DNA of 64,000 nt from DATMER01 sp963741305 (GTDB taxonomy: Bacteria > Acidobacteriota > Thermoanaerobaculia > Multivoradales > UBA5704). The notes beneath the pieces were generated by a model. The model worked only from the letters and a program-made list of their open reading frames with translations. It made no database searches and was not told the DNA's origin. Made by a program: the position numbers and the translations under genes. Shown here piece by piece: positions 21,992-30,251 of this stretch. The first letter of the stretch is position 1. Each line of letters begins with the position of its first letter. The stretch is from contig CAVUHL010000003.1 in assembly GCA_963741305.1 (NCBI GenBank), forward strand, positions 6,572,001 to 6,636,000, read 5' to 3'.

Positions 21992-23191
21992 ATGAATGAT
22001 GCGAGTGTAGCGGCAGGCATGTCTCACCTGATTCCCCGGTTTGCAGATCAGGGCTATTCGGCCGAGGCCATCGCGGCCCGGCGGCGCTGGCTCGAGGAGC
22101 GGACCGGCGCGGACCTCGGCCAGGTGGGCGATTTCTCCTTCGCGGCCGAGGAGATGCGCGGCAACATCGAAAATCCGATCGGAGCGGTACAGGTGCCGGT
22201 CGGCGTGGCCGGGCCTCTGCGGGTCCGGGGTGAGGATGCGGACGGGATCTTCTACGTCCCGATGGCCACGACCGAGGGGGCGCTGGTGCGCTCTTATGAG
22301 CGGGGGGCGCTGGCGCTCACCCGCTCCGGCGGGGCGGTCGTCCGGCTTTTCGTGGACGAGAACCGGCTGTCGCCGCTCTTCATCTTTCCCGGGATCGCCG
22401 AGGCGGCCGATTTCATCAAGGATCTTCCCAGGCATTTCGAATCCCTGAAAGCTGAGGCCGAGGCGACCACCAGCCATGGCCGGTTGCTGCGCATCGAGCC
22501 TTATCCGATCGGCCGGCAGGTGATGGTCCACTTCTGTTATTCGACGGGCGACGCCAGCGGCATGAACATGGTCGCCAAGGCGACCGACCGCGCCTGCCGC
22601 TGGCTGGTCGCGAAGGGGGTCGCGCCGGATTTCTATCTTTTCAGCGCTCTCGATTCGGAGAAGCACGCGAGCTCTTCGCTCTTCCTCGGCGGCAAGGGGA
22701 AGAAGCTGGTGGCGGGCGCCCGCATCCCGGCGAAAATCGTGAGCTCTTACCTGGGGACGACCTCCGAGCGAATGCTGGAGTTTTGGGACGCGAACGTGCT
22801 CGGCCAGTTCCACGCCGGCTCCACGACCTGCAACGCCCATTATGCGAACGGCCTCGCCGCCCTGTTCATCGCCTGTGGGCAGGACGTCGCCAACGTGGCG
22901 AATTCCGCGGTCGGCCTCACCCGTATCGAAGTCCTGGACGGAGGGGACCTTTACGCGACGGTGACTCTGCCCTCGCTGACGGTCGCCACGGTCGGGGGCG
23001 GCACGAGCCTGGGAACGGCGCGCGGTTGCCTGGAGATGCTCGGCTGCCTGGGAGACGGGAAGGCTCACAAGCTCGCCGAGATCGTGGCCGCGTTCCTGCT
23101 CGGCGGCGAGATCTCCCTCCTCGCCGCGATCTCCGCCGGCGAGTTGGTCGGAGCCCACGAGGCTTATGGCCGCAACCGGCCGGGGGAGTGA
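21992..23191 (+). CDS. hmgA: Hydroxymethylglutaryl-CoA reductase
   Basis: 399 residues. Motifs: ENPIGAVQVPVGVAGPL (substrate loop), MATTEGALVRS with the catalytic Glu, DASGMNMV, and GQDVANVANSAVG. The C-terminal TVGGGTSLGTARGCLEMLG and GEISLLAAISAGELVGAHEAYGR fit the class I catalytic domain, without membrane segments. It reduces HMG-CoA to mevalonate for isoprenoid synthesis. Other mevalonate genes are not in the window. The last 28 bases overlap the convergent methyltransferase gene. Confidence 0.93.
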   Translation: MNDASVAAGMSHLIPRFADQGYSAEAIAARRRWLEERTGADLGQVGDFSFAAEEMRGNIENPIGAVQVPVGVAGPLRVRGEDADGIFYVPMATTEGALVRSYERGALALTRSGGAVVRLFVDENRLSPLFIFPGIAEAADFIKDLPRHFESLKAEAEATTSHGRLLRIEPYPIGRQVMVHFCYSTGDASGMNMVAKATDRACRWLVAKGVAPDFYLFSALDSEKHASSSLFLGGKGKKLVAGARIPAKIVSSYLGTTSERMLEFWDANVLGQFHAGSTTCNAHYANGLAALFIACGQDVANVANSAVGLTRIEVLDGGDLYATVTLPSLTVATVGGGTSLGTARGCLEMLGCLGDGKAHKLAEIVAAFLLGGEISLLAAISAGELVGAHEAYGRNRPGE

Positions 23192-23919
23192 TTCCTCCAG
23201 ACCATGGTGATCCCTTCGCGAAGGGGAGCGGGTAGGACACGATAGATCAGGTTTTTCGCGGGCCCGAGGATCCGGCGCTTCCCCGCGGACTCGCCGGATG
23301 GCCGATGCGCGAACCGGGTATCGAAGTAGAACGACGTCGATTGCTCTTCCACGCGGAACCCGAGGTCGTCGGCCAGGGCGCTCAGCTCCTTCCGGGTGTA
23401 CTCCCGAAAGTGTCCGGGATTCATCGGGTCCATCCGGATCATCTCGTACGGGTTCCTTCCCAGGAGGAGCTTGATCCTTTTCGATAGGGACGCGGCGTTC
23501 GGCGTCTGCAGGACGAGAACGCCATCGTCCGTCAGCAATGATTTGACGAAGGCAAGGACCAGCGGGGGAGCTGTGTAGAGGTGCTCGAGGATCTCGGCCA
23601 GCACAATGAAGTCGTAGCGCGGGAGGCCTCTTCTCCAATTCTCCGGCGACTGTGCCTGATTCAGATCGAAGCTGAAGTGCCGCCCGCCTCCGAGGCTGTC
23701 GCCGTCCTCGCCAAAGCCCAGGGAGTCCGCGGTAATCCCTAGCTGCTCGCGGATCAGCACTGTCAGGCGCGAAGGTCCGATGTCCAGAAGCGTTGAGCCG
23801 GGACCGGCTTGATGTCTGCGGAGCAGATCGAGAAGGAAGGCGTAGCGGGGGGCATGGTAGGCGAAATAGCCTTCATCCCCCGCCCGGATCGCGGAGATCC
23901 GCTGCCATTTCGAAAGCAT
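23164..23919 (-). CDS. Class I SAM-dependent methyltransferase
   Basis: 251 residues. LLDIGPSRLTVLIREQLG (motif I), RYDFIVLAEILEHLYTAPPLVLAFVKSLLTDDGVLVLQTPNA (motifs IV-VI) and HFREYTRKELSALADDLGF are typical of the Methyltransf_23/UbiG-like group. A C-terminal amphipathic/basic part (LIYRVLPAPLREGITMVWRN) could touch membranes. It is convergent with, and overlaps, HMG-CoA reductase. Substrate unknown; lipid or glycan methylation would fit. Confidence 0.85.
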   Translation of the reverse strand: MLSKWQRISAIRAGDEGYFAYHAPRYAFLLDLLRRHQAGPGSTLLDIGPSRLTVLIREQLGITADSLGFGEDGDSLGGGRHFSFDLNQAQSPENWRRGLPRYDFIVLAEILEHLYTAPPLVLAFVKSLLTDDGVLVLQTPNAASLSKRIKLLLGRNPYEMIRMDPMNPGHFREYTRKELSALADDLGFRVEEQSTSFYFDTRFAHRPSGESAGKRRILGPAKNLIYRVLPAPLREGITMVWRNHSPGRLRP

Positions 23920-23939
23920 CCGAGCGGGGAATGTAGCAT

Positions 23940-24698
23940 ATGGGTTGCGTGTATCCTCTCCAGGTGAGCGCCAGCACGCCTCCCGTCCCGATCATCCGCG
24001 CCGTCACTTTCGACGTCACCCACACGCTGATCTACTGCCCCCGGCTGGGAGAGGTCTATGCCGAGGTGCTCGGCCGGCATGGCGTGCACGTCGCTCCCGA
24101 TGAAGCCGGGCGGCTGGTCCGGCTGGTCTGGCAGGAGCTGGCCTGCGTGGCCGATCCGGCCCGGGACCGGTTTACGTCCCATCCCGAGGGTCCGGCGGGA
24201 TGGTGGAAGCGGTTCCTGGAGCGTTTGTGCGAGCATTTGGACGCTCCGCCCCCCTCCCGCTTCGCCGCGGCCGAGCTCTTCGCCCGCTTCTCCCGGGCCG
24301 ACTCCTGGGAGGTCTACCCGGACGTGCGCGATACGCTCACCGCCCTGCGCGGCCAGGGGCTCAAGCTGGGAGTCGTGAGCAATTGGGACCACCGGCTCCC
24401 GGAGGTCCTCGAGAGCCTGGGGCTCGCCCGCCTCTTCGACGCCCTGGTCTATTCCTCGGATGTCGGCGTGGAGAAGCCCGACCCGCGGATCTTCGAGTCG
24501 GCTCTCCGGCGATTGGATCTTCCGGCGGGCGCGGCCCTGCATGTGGGCGATGGCCGGCTGGAGGATGTCGAGGGGGCGCAGGCCGTGGGCATGCGGGCGC
24601 TCCACCTCACCCGCGGACGCGGCGCAGGCGACCTGCGCGACCTCATTTCCCTGCCCGGGATCCTTTCCGGGAAAGGGGCTTGTGTTAGAATGAGGTAA
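23940..24698 (+). CDS. HAD-superfamily hydrolase
   Basis: 252 residues. Motif I TFDVTHTLI (Asp nucleophile; HDHD3-like DVTxT), motif II LGVVSNWD, motif III SDVGVEKPDPRIF with Lys, and motif IV ALHVGDGRLEDVEGAQAVG. A helical cap lies between motifs I and II. Phosphatase of unknown substrate. A GTG at 23964 (VSASTPPVP) is an alternative start. It ends 6 bases before the rrf2 start, and the rrf2 promoter lies within its 3' end. Confidence 0.85.
   Translation: MGCVYPLQVSASTPPVPIIRAVTFDVTHTLIYCPRLGEVYAEVLGRHGVHVAPDEAGRLVRLVWQELACVADPARDRFTSHPEGPAGWWKRFLERLCEHLDAPPPSRFAAAELFARFSRADSWEVYPDVRDTLTALRGQGLKLGVVSNWDHRLPEVLESLGLARLFDALVYSSDVGVEKPDPRIFESALRRLDLPAGAALHVGDGRLEDVEGAQAVGMRALHLTRGRGAGDLRDLISLPGILSGKGACVRMR
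24662..24691 (+). promoter_or_regulatory. Possible rrf2 promoter with overlapping palindrome
   Basis: CCTTTCCGGGAAAGG (24662-24676) is a perfect 15-bp palindrome overlapping the -35 position; TAGAAT lies at 24686-24691. Rrf2 regulators commonly bind such sites at their own promoters, so autoregulation is plausible. Confidence 0.45.
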
Positions 24699-24704
24699 CA
24701 AATC

Positions 24705-25211
24705 ATGAAGATCTCCACCAAAGGCGAATACGGAATTCGCGCGATGCTTTACATCGCCATGCAGAGCGGGCGCGGCTGCCCGGTGAACAGCCACGAGATC
24801 GCGCAGCGCCAGGGCATCCCCGAGCCCTACCTGCGCCAGATCCTGGCCTTGCTGTCGAAAGACCGGCTGATCGCCTCGAACCGCGGTCCCCAGGGCGGGC
24901 ACATGCTCGGCCGGCCGGCCTCGGAGATCAACCTGCGCGACATCCTGGTCACCCTGGAGGGGCAGACGACCCCGATCGACCAGATCCTTGCGCTGCCGTG
25001 CACGATCGAGGTCGGTACCGAGCACTGCGTGATCCGCGAGTGCTTCCTGGAGATCAAGAGCGCGGTCGAGAAGCTGCTCGCTTCCATGACGCTCGAGCAG
25101 ATGGTGAACCGCCAGCAGGAGATCCTGACCCGGCGGATCCTGGTGCCGCTCGACCTGCCCTGCAACCTGCCGGTCAAGCCTGTGGCCCTTCTACCGATTC
25201 TTCCCGACTGA
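24705..25211 (+). CDS. Rrf2-family transcriptional regulator
   Basis: 168 residues. Winged helix: MKISTKGEYGIRAMLYIAMQ, HEIAQRQGIPEPYLRQILALLSKDRLIASNRGPQGGH. Cysteines in LPCTIEVGTEHCVIRECFLE (three Cys with the spacing of IscR-type proteins) suggest a [2Fe-2S] or other redox cluster. Rrf2 proteins sense Fe-S status, NO or redox. The stop overlaps the following DUF190 gene (TGATG), so the two are co-transcribed. Confidence 0.9.
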   Translation: MKISTKGEYGIRAMLYIAMQSGRGCPVNSHEIAQRQGIPEPYLRQILALLSKDRLIASNRGPQGGHMLGRPASEINLRDILVTLEGQTTPIDQILALPCTIEVGTEHCVIRECFLEIKSAVEKLLASMTLEQMVNRQQEILTRRILVPLDLPCNLPVKPVALLPILPD

Positions 25212-25567
25212 TGAAGCAAAAGGGCGAAGGCCTGCTCGTCCGCATCTTCGTCGGGGAGTCGGACCGCCGGGATGGCGCTCCGCTCTACGAGGCGATCGTC
25301 CAGTGCGCCCGTGAGAAGGGCCTGGCCGGTGCCACGGTCGTGCGCGGCATCGAGGGTTACGGCGCCCACAACCTGATCCATACGGCCCGGATCCAGCGCC
25401 TGTCCGAGGATCTGCCCATCGTGGTCGAGATCGTGGACTCCAAGGAAAAGATCGAGGCGTTCCTGCCCGAGCTGGATTCCATGATTTCCGAGGGTCTGGT
25501 CACCCTGGAGCCCGTCCAGGTCATCCTGTACCGGGCGCGCGACCCCCGGGAAGCCCACACACACTAG
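25211..25567 (+). CDS. DUF190 family protein
   Basis: 118 residues. LLVRIFVGESDRRDGAPLYEAIVQCAREKGLAGATVVRGIEGYG is the DUF190 signature; structures of this family are PII-like ferredoxin folds that trimerise. PII-like proteins bind nucleotides and regulate partners. Translational coupling to an Rrf2 regulator suggests a joint redox or metabolic role. The closing EPVQVILYR is the last beta-strand. Confidence 0.88.
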   Translation: MKQKGEGLLVRIFVGESDRRDGAPLYEAIVQCAREKGLAGATVVRGIEGYGAHNLIHTARIQRLSEDLPIVVEIVDSKEKIEAFLPELDSMISEGLVTLEPVQVILYRARDPREAHTH

Positions 25568-25626
25568 GCGGAACGCGGTGCGGTATGATGCCCGGCTCCG
25601 GCCCTTCGGAGGCGATAGGTACCCAT

Positions 25627-27486
25627 ATGGCACGCAAACAGACGGATGAGAATCCCCAGCTTTTCAAGATGCGCCACTCGGCGGCGCATCTGATGGCCGC
25701 TGCGATCCAGCAGCTCTGGCCCGAGGCCAAGTTCGGCGTCGGGCCACCCACGCGCAACGGCTTCTATTACGACATCGACCTGCCGCAGTCCCTGAGCGCG
25801 GAGGACTTTCCCCGCATCGAGGAGAAGATGCGCGAGCTGCGCAAGGCGCGGCTCCCCTACGTGCGGCGGGAGGTTGGCATCGAGGAGGCGATCTCTTACA
25901 TGAGCGGGGCGGGCCAGCCGTTCAAGGTCGAGCTCCTGGGCCTGCTCAAGGAGAAGGGAACGACCGCCGTCGCCAAGGAGACGGGCGACGATTCGATGGC
26001 GGCTTCGGCCGATGGCGAAGGAGTCGATCAGGTCAGCTTCTACGAGACTGGCTCGTTCGTCGATCTCTGCCGCGGTCCGCACGTCGAGCATTCGGGCGAA
26101 ATCGGCGCGTTCAAGCTGCTCACCGTGGCCGGCGCCTACTGGCGCGGCAACGAGAAGAACCCGCAGCTCCAGAGGATCTACGGCCTCGCCTACCCGAATG
26201 ACCAGGAATTGAAGGCCGAGGTCCAGAGGCTGGAGGAGGTCAAGCGCCGCGACCATCGCCGTCTGGGCAAGGAGCTGGAGATTTTCACTTTTGCGGACGA
26301 CGTCGGCGCCGGCCTGCCGCTCTGGCTGCCGAACGGCACCGTGCTGCGCAAGGAGCTGGAGAAGCTGGCCACGGAGGAGGAGCGCCGCGACGGCTACCAG
26401 GCGGTCGTGACCCCGATCCTCGCCAAGGAGGATCTCTACTACCGGTCGGGCCACCTGCCGTACTACAAGGACGACATGTACGCGCCCATCGACATCGAGG
26501 GGCAGAAGTTCTACCTGCGGCCGATGAACTGCCCGCACCACCACCTCGTGTTCTCGTCCACGAACCGGTCGTACCGGGAGCTGCCACTGCGGCTCTCGGA
26601 GTACGGCGTGTGCCATCGCTACGAGGCGAGCGGCGTGCTCACCGGGCTGATGCGGGTGCGCGGCTTCGCGCAGAACGACGCGCACATCTACTGCACGTAC
26701 GACCAGGCGAAGGAGGAGTTCAAGCGCGTGATGAGCCTCCACGCGCGCTACTACGACCTGCTCCAGATCCAGGACTACTTCATGCGCTTCTCGATGCCGG
26801 ACCTGGACAAGCTCGACAAGTACGTCAACGAGCCGGAGCAGTGGCTGGCGGCCATGAAGATCGTCCGCGAGGCGATGGAGGAGTCGGGGCTGCCCTTCGA
26901 GGAGAGCCCGGGCGACGCCGCTTTCTACGGTCCCAAGATCGACTTCATCATCGAGAGCGTGGTAGGCAATGAGTACGCGATCTCGACGAACCAGCTCGAC
27001 TTCCTGGCGACCGAGCGCTTCGACCTGCGCTACATCGGGGAGGACGGCGCCGATCATCCGGTCTACGTGATCCACCGGGCGCCGCTCGGCTCGCACGAGC
27101 GCTTCGTGGCCTTCCTGCTGGAGCACTATGCCGGCGCCTTCCCGACCTGGCTCGCGCCGGTCCAGGCCATGATCGTCCCGATCTCGGACCGTCACGTGGA
27201 TTACGCCCTGGAAGTGAAGGCGAAGATCTTCGGTGCCGACGTCCCGACCGCGACCGGCGGCGCGCGGGTCGAGGTCGACCTCTCCTCGGAGCGGATGCAG
27301 AAGAAGATCCGCAACGCCCAGGTGAAGAAGATCCCCTACATGCTCGTGGTCGGGGATGCCGAGCGCGATGCCGGCGAGGTCGCCGTCCGCCACCGCTCGG
27401 GTACCGACCTGGGCAAGATGACGGTCGATGCCTTCCTGGAACGGGTGAGGCAGGAGGTCAAAACCCGCCGGGACCTTTCCTTGTGA
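25627..27486 (+). CDS. thrS: Threonyl-tRNA synthetase
   Basis: 619 residues from ATG 25627. Editing domain HSAAHLMAAA and DLCRGPHVEHSGEIGAFKLL; class II motif 2 LRLSEYGVCHRYEASGVLTGLMRVRGFAQNDAHIYC; motif 3 HRAPLGSHERFVAFLLEHY; C-terminal anticodon-binding domain from LAPVQAMIVPIS. It starts directly at the editing domain and lacks the N-terminal TGS domain found in most bacterial ThrRS. The stop codon overlaps the CRP-like palindrome ahead of the atp operon. Confidence 0.95.
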   Translation: MARKQTDENPQLFKMRHSAAHLMAAAIQQLWPEAKFGVGPPTRNGFYYDIDLPQSLSAEDFPRIEEKMRELRKARLPYVRREVGIEEAISYMSGAGQPFKVELLGLLKEKGTTAVAKETGDDSMAASADGEGVDQVSFYETGSFVDLCRGPHVEHSGEIGAFKLLTVAGAYWRGNEKNPQLQRIYGLAYPNDQELKAEVQRLEEVKRRDHRRLGKELEIFTFADDVGAGLPLWLPNGTVLRKELEKLATEEERRDGYQAVVTPILAKEDLYYRSGHLPYYKDDMYAPIDIEGQKFYLRPMNCPHHHLVFSSTNRSYRELPLRLSEYGVCHRYEASGVLTGLMRVRGFAQNDAHIYCTYDQAKEEFKRVMSLHARYYDLLQIQDYFMRFSMPDLDKLDKYVNEPEQWLAAMKIVREAMEESGLPFEESPGDAAFYGPKIDFIIESVVGNEYAISTNQLDFLATERFDLRYIGEDGADHPVYVIHRAPLGSHERFVAFLLEHYAGAFPTWLAPVQAMIVPISDRHVDYALEVKAKIFGADVPTATGGARVEVDLSSERMQKKIRNAQVKKIPYMLVVGDAERDAGEVAVRHRSGTDLGKMTVDAFLERVRQEVKTRRDLSL

Positions 27487-27498
27487 CACTTGTCACAA
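27481..27498. promoter_or_regulatory. CRP/FNR-like operator upstream of the atp operon
   Basis: TTGTGACACTTGTCACAA: perfect TGTGA-N6-TCACA half-sites, palindromic except for the central CT. It overlaps the thrS stop and lies about 55 bases before atpZ. A TGCTACACT extended -10-like sequence lies at about 27513-27521. It suggests control of ATP synthase by a CRP/FNR-family regulator. Confidence 0.65.
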
Positions 27499-27552
27499 GC
27501 GAGCCCAAGTTGTGCTACACTGCGCCCGCCGAGGGAGAGGGGCAGGCTCGTG

Positions 27553-27816
27553 ATGCCCGGCAAGAAGCCTGACAGAAGCTGGGTCCGGCTTTCGAGCATC
27601 GGAGTGGAGCTGGTCGGGGCCGTGGCGGGGTTCACCCTGTTGGGTTACTGGGTGGACCGGCACTGGGGAACCGATCCGTGGGGCCTCTTGGCCGGAGTCG
27701 GCCTGGGCCTGATCGGCGGCATGTACAACCTGATTCGACAGTCGTTGCTCGCTACCAGAGACTCTGGGCGGAGCACCGGTAAATCCAAGGGCAGCTCCGA
27801 GCGCCCTGACCGATGA
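27553..27816 (+). CDS. atpZ: AtpZ/AtpI-like small membrane protein
   Basis: 87 residues: charged N-terminus, two membrane segments (IGVELVGAVAGFTLLGYWVDRHWG and PWGLLAGVGLGLIGGMYNLI). This is the AtpZ layout of F-type operons, linked to Mg2+ supply or c-ring assembly. First gene of the operon; its end overlaps the next gene by 4 bases (ATGA). Confidence 0.88.
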   Translation: MPGKKPDRSWVRLSSIGVELVGAVAGFTLLGYWVDRHWGTDPWGLLAGVGLGLIGGMYNLIRQSLLATRDSGRSTGKSKGSSERPDR

Positions 27817-28214
27817 CCGGCCGCTCGCCCTCCGCGGGCGGATACCTGCGGTTCCTGGCCTGGGTGGTCGCGGTCACCGCGGCCCTGGCCCTGGTCGGAT
27901 GGGTGCCGACCCGGCGGTTGGGCGGGGAGGAGGCGATCCCGGCCATGCTCGCCGGGTGCGCGGTGGGGATCCTGGCTTCCGCCCTGGGCGGAGTGCCGAT
28001 TGCCCTGGTCCGGGGAGGCCAGACCGCGCGGACGCAGGCGCTCCTCCTCTCGATGGCCATCCGCCTCGGCGCCGTGGTCATCCTCGCGGTGGCAGCCGTC
28101 CTCTCGGGTTGGTTCCTGCGCGCTCCCCTGCTCCTTTGGGTCGCGATCAGCTACGTGGTTCAACTCGTGGTGGACACCCGTTACGCCTTGCAGGCGTCCG
28201 CCCTGGAGAAATAA
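27813..28214 (+). CDS. atpI: ATP synthase subunit I-like membrane protein
   Basis: 133 residues with four hydrophobic segments (FLAWVVAVTAALALVGWV, IPAMLAGCAVGILASALGGVPIALV, LLLSMAIRLGAVVILAVAAVLSGW, LLLWVAISYVVQLVVDTRYAL). The position between atpZ and atpB and the four-helix layout identify it as subunit I-like. It probably chaperones c-ring assembly. Sequence similarity to AtpI is weak by eye. Confidence 0.7.
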   Translation: MTGRSPSAGGYLRFLAWVVAVTAALALVGWVPTRRLGGEEAIPAMLAGCAVGILASALGGVPIALVRGGQTARTQALLLSMAIRLGAVVILAVAAVLSGWFLRAPLLLWVAISYVVQLVVDTRYALQASALEK

Positions 28215-28220
28215 ATAACG

Positions 28221-29093
28221 ATGCTCGCTTTCATGATGATGGCTGCCAACCCGCTGGAGCACGTGGTCCAGCATCCGTTGAAGCAGGTCCATACCGGGAT
28301 CGGCACGCTGACCGTGCTTTCCGACCAGATCGTGATGATGATCGTGGCCGGAGTGCTGCTCAGCCTGTTCCTGCCGATGCTCGTGCGCAAGCGCCGGGGT
28401 ACGGACGCGGTGGGCAGCCTGGTCCCGACCGGATTCGCCAATGCGATCGAGGGCATCTGCCAGTACCTCCGCAAGGAGGTCGCGGAGCCCAACCTGGGCG
28501 AGCACACCGACCGCTTCATCAAGTACATCTGGACGGTGTTCTTCTTCATCCTGATGATCAACCTGCTCGGCCTGCTGCCGATCGCCGCGGTGTCGCCGCT
28601 GTTCGGCACCCATATCGGCGGCACGGCGACGGGCAACATCTGGGTCACTGCGACGCTGGCGATCCTGACCATGATCATGATGGTGGTCAACGGCCTGCGG
28701 CTCGGGGGCAAGCACTACCTCGCGCACTTCTGCCCGGGTCCGATCGCGCTGGCGCCGCTGCTCGTGCCGGTGGAGATCATCGGCCTGGTGGCGCGCATCT
28801 TCGCCCTGGCCGTCCGGCTCTTCGCCAACATGATGGCGGGCCACATCCTGCTCGCGGTGCTGGTCAGCTTCATCCTGACCGCGGGCTCGGCCATGGGCTG
28901 GGGCGGCGGCATCGGCATCGCCATCCCGGTGATCGCCGGCAGCGTGGCGATCACGATGCTGGAGATCTTCGTCGCCTTCCTGCAGGCGTTCATCTTCACG
29001 TTCCTGACGACTCTGTTCATCGGCCAGTCGGTGGTCTTCCATCATGAGGGCCATCACGGCGACGGTCACGGACATGAGGCGCACGAGCACTGA
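28221..29093 (+). CDS. atpB: ATP synthase subunit a
   Basis: 290 residues, five or six transmembrane helices. Key segments: IWTVFFFILMINLLGLLPI, and VARIFALAVRLFANMMAGHILLAVL with the essential stator arginine (R in AVRLFANM), then a C-terminal helix FLQAFIFTFLTTLFIGQSV. The His-rich tail (HHEGHHGDGHGHEAHEH) is unusual. Forms the proton half-channels of F0. Confidence 0.95.
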   Translation: MLAFMMMAANPLEHVVQHPLKQVHTGIGTLTVLSDQIVMMIVAGVLLSLFLPMLVRKRRGTDAVGSLVPTGFANAIEGICQYLRKEVAEPNLGEHTDRFIKYIWTVFFFILMINLLGLLPIAAVSPLFGTHIGGTATGNIWVTATLAILTMIMMVVNGLRLGGKHYLAHFCPGPIALAPLLVPVEIIGLVARIFALAVRLFANMMAGHILLAVLVSFILTAGSAMGWGGGIGIAIPVIAGSVAITMLEIFVAFLQAFIFTFLTTLFIGQSVVFHHEGHHGDGHGHEAHEH

Positions 29094-29221
29094 TTTGACT
29101 TGAATTCGCCATGCCCGGATCGCGCGGGGCACGCGGGCCATGAGGCGTAGCTGCGATGGCGATCGATGAAGACGGCCGGCCCCGCACGGCTGCCACAAAG
29201 GAAACGAAAGGATTAGTTCCC

Positions 29222-29584
29222 ATGAGCAAGAGGACTGCGAAGATCGCTCTGATGATGATCGTGGCCGGTTTCGTCCTGATGTTCGCGTCGGTCGCTCCGG
29301 CCGCCGCCCAGACGGGCACCGATGCCACCGTCGCCGGCAATGAAAGCTCCTACTTCCTGACCACGGACGGCGCCCGCAAGCTGGGCGGCTCGATCGGCGC
29401 CGGACTGGTGATCATGGGCGGCGCCGCGGGCGTGGCCCGGGTCGGCTCGGCCGCGGTCGAGTCGATGGCCCGCCAGCCCGAAGTGGCCGGCGCCATCAAC
29501 ACCGCCATGATCATCACCGCCGCCATGATCGAGGGCGCCACCCTGTTCGCCGTGGTGGTGACGCTGCTGGCAGTCCTCGGCTAA
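29222..29584 (+). CDS. atpE: ATP synthase subunit c with signal peptide
   Basis: 120 residues from ATG 29222. It opens with a Sec-type signal peptide (ALMMIVAGFVLMFASVAPAAAQ) and a ~25-residue linker before the two-helix hairpin: GGSIGAGLVIMGGAAGVARVG, polar loop ARQPEV, and AAMIEGATLFAVVVTLL carrying the ion-binding Glu. The residue after Glu is Gly, not the Ser of Na+-type rings, and no Na+ Gln is evident, so H+ coupling is likely. The 29094-29221 gap has no gene. Confidence 0.93.
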   Translation: MSKRTAKIALMMIVAGFVLMFASVAPAAAQTGTDATVAGNESSYFLTTDGARKLGGSIGAGLVIMGGAAGVARVGSAAVESMARQPEVAGAINTAMIITAAMIEGATLFAVVVTLLAVLG

Positions 29585-29600
29585 GTACGGAACATGGAAC

Positions 29601-29627
29601 CGCCCCTCTCCATGCCGGGGAGGGGCG
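29601..29627 (+). promoter_or_regulatory. mRNA hairpin between atpE and atpF
   Basis: CGCCCCTC (29601-29608) pairs with GAGGGGCG (29620-29627). There is no T-run. A stable stem right after the c-subunit gene can block 3' decay or cause partial termination, consistent with the higher c-subunit stoichiometry. Confidence 0.6.
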
Positions 29628-29647
29628 TTGACCACGGATAGGCGCAC

Positions 29648-30247
29648 ATGATCGATAGAGCAATGATTTTTATGGTCTCCCTGGTGCTTGCGGCTCCCGC
29701 CCTGGCCGCGGAGGCCGAGCACGGCGGTGGGAGCGCGAGCAATCCTTTCGCCGGCGACTTAGGCAACGCAATCTGGACGCTGATCATCTTCGTCATCGTC
29801 TTGATCGTCCTCGGCAAGTTCGCCTGGGGGCCGATCCTGAACACGCTCCAGGCCCGCGAGACTTTCATCCGCGAGTCGCTGGAGACCGCCAAGCGCGACC
29901 GCGACGAGGCCGAGGCCCGTCTGCGGGAGTACGAGGAGCGGCTGGCTCAGGCCCGCGCTGAGGCAACGGCCATCGTGGAGGAGGGGCGCCGCGACGCCGT
30001 GGTGGTCAAGCAGCGGATCGAGGAGGACGCCCAACTCGAGGCTGACAAGAGGCTCGAGCGCGCCAAGCGCGAGATCCAGATCGCGACCGAGACCGCCACC
30101 AAGGAGCTGTACCTGCTTTCCGCCCGGCTGGCGACCGACATGGCCGGCAAGATGATCGGGCGCGAGCTCACACCCCAGGACCATGAGCGCCTCATCGCCG
30201 AGTCGCTCGACGGCGTGAACGCTTCGGCGATACCACCGCGGATCTGA
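29648..30247 (+). CDS. atpF: ATP synthase subunit b
   Basis: 199 residues. A short hydrophobic leader (MIFMVSLVLAAPALA), then the membrane anchor TLIIFVIVLIVLGKFAWGPIL and a long charged coiled coil (ETFIRESLETAKRDRDEAEARLREYEERLAQARAEA). The C-terminal part contacts delta. The leader before the anchor matches the signal peptide seen on AtpE. Confidence 0.93.
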   Translation: MIDRAMIFMVSLVLAAPALAAEAEHGGGSASNPFAGDLGNAIWTLIIFVIVLIVLGKFAWGPILNTLQARETFIRESLETAKRDRDEAEARLREYEERLAQARAEATAIVEEGRRDAVVVKQRIEEDAQLEADKRLERAKREIQIATETATKELYLLSARLATDMAGKMIGRELTPQDHERLIAESLDGVNASAIPPRI

Positions 30248-30251
30248 TGCC

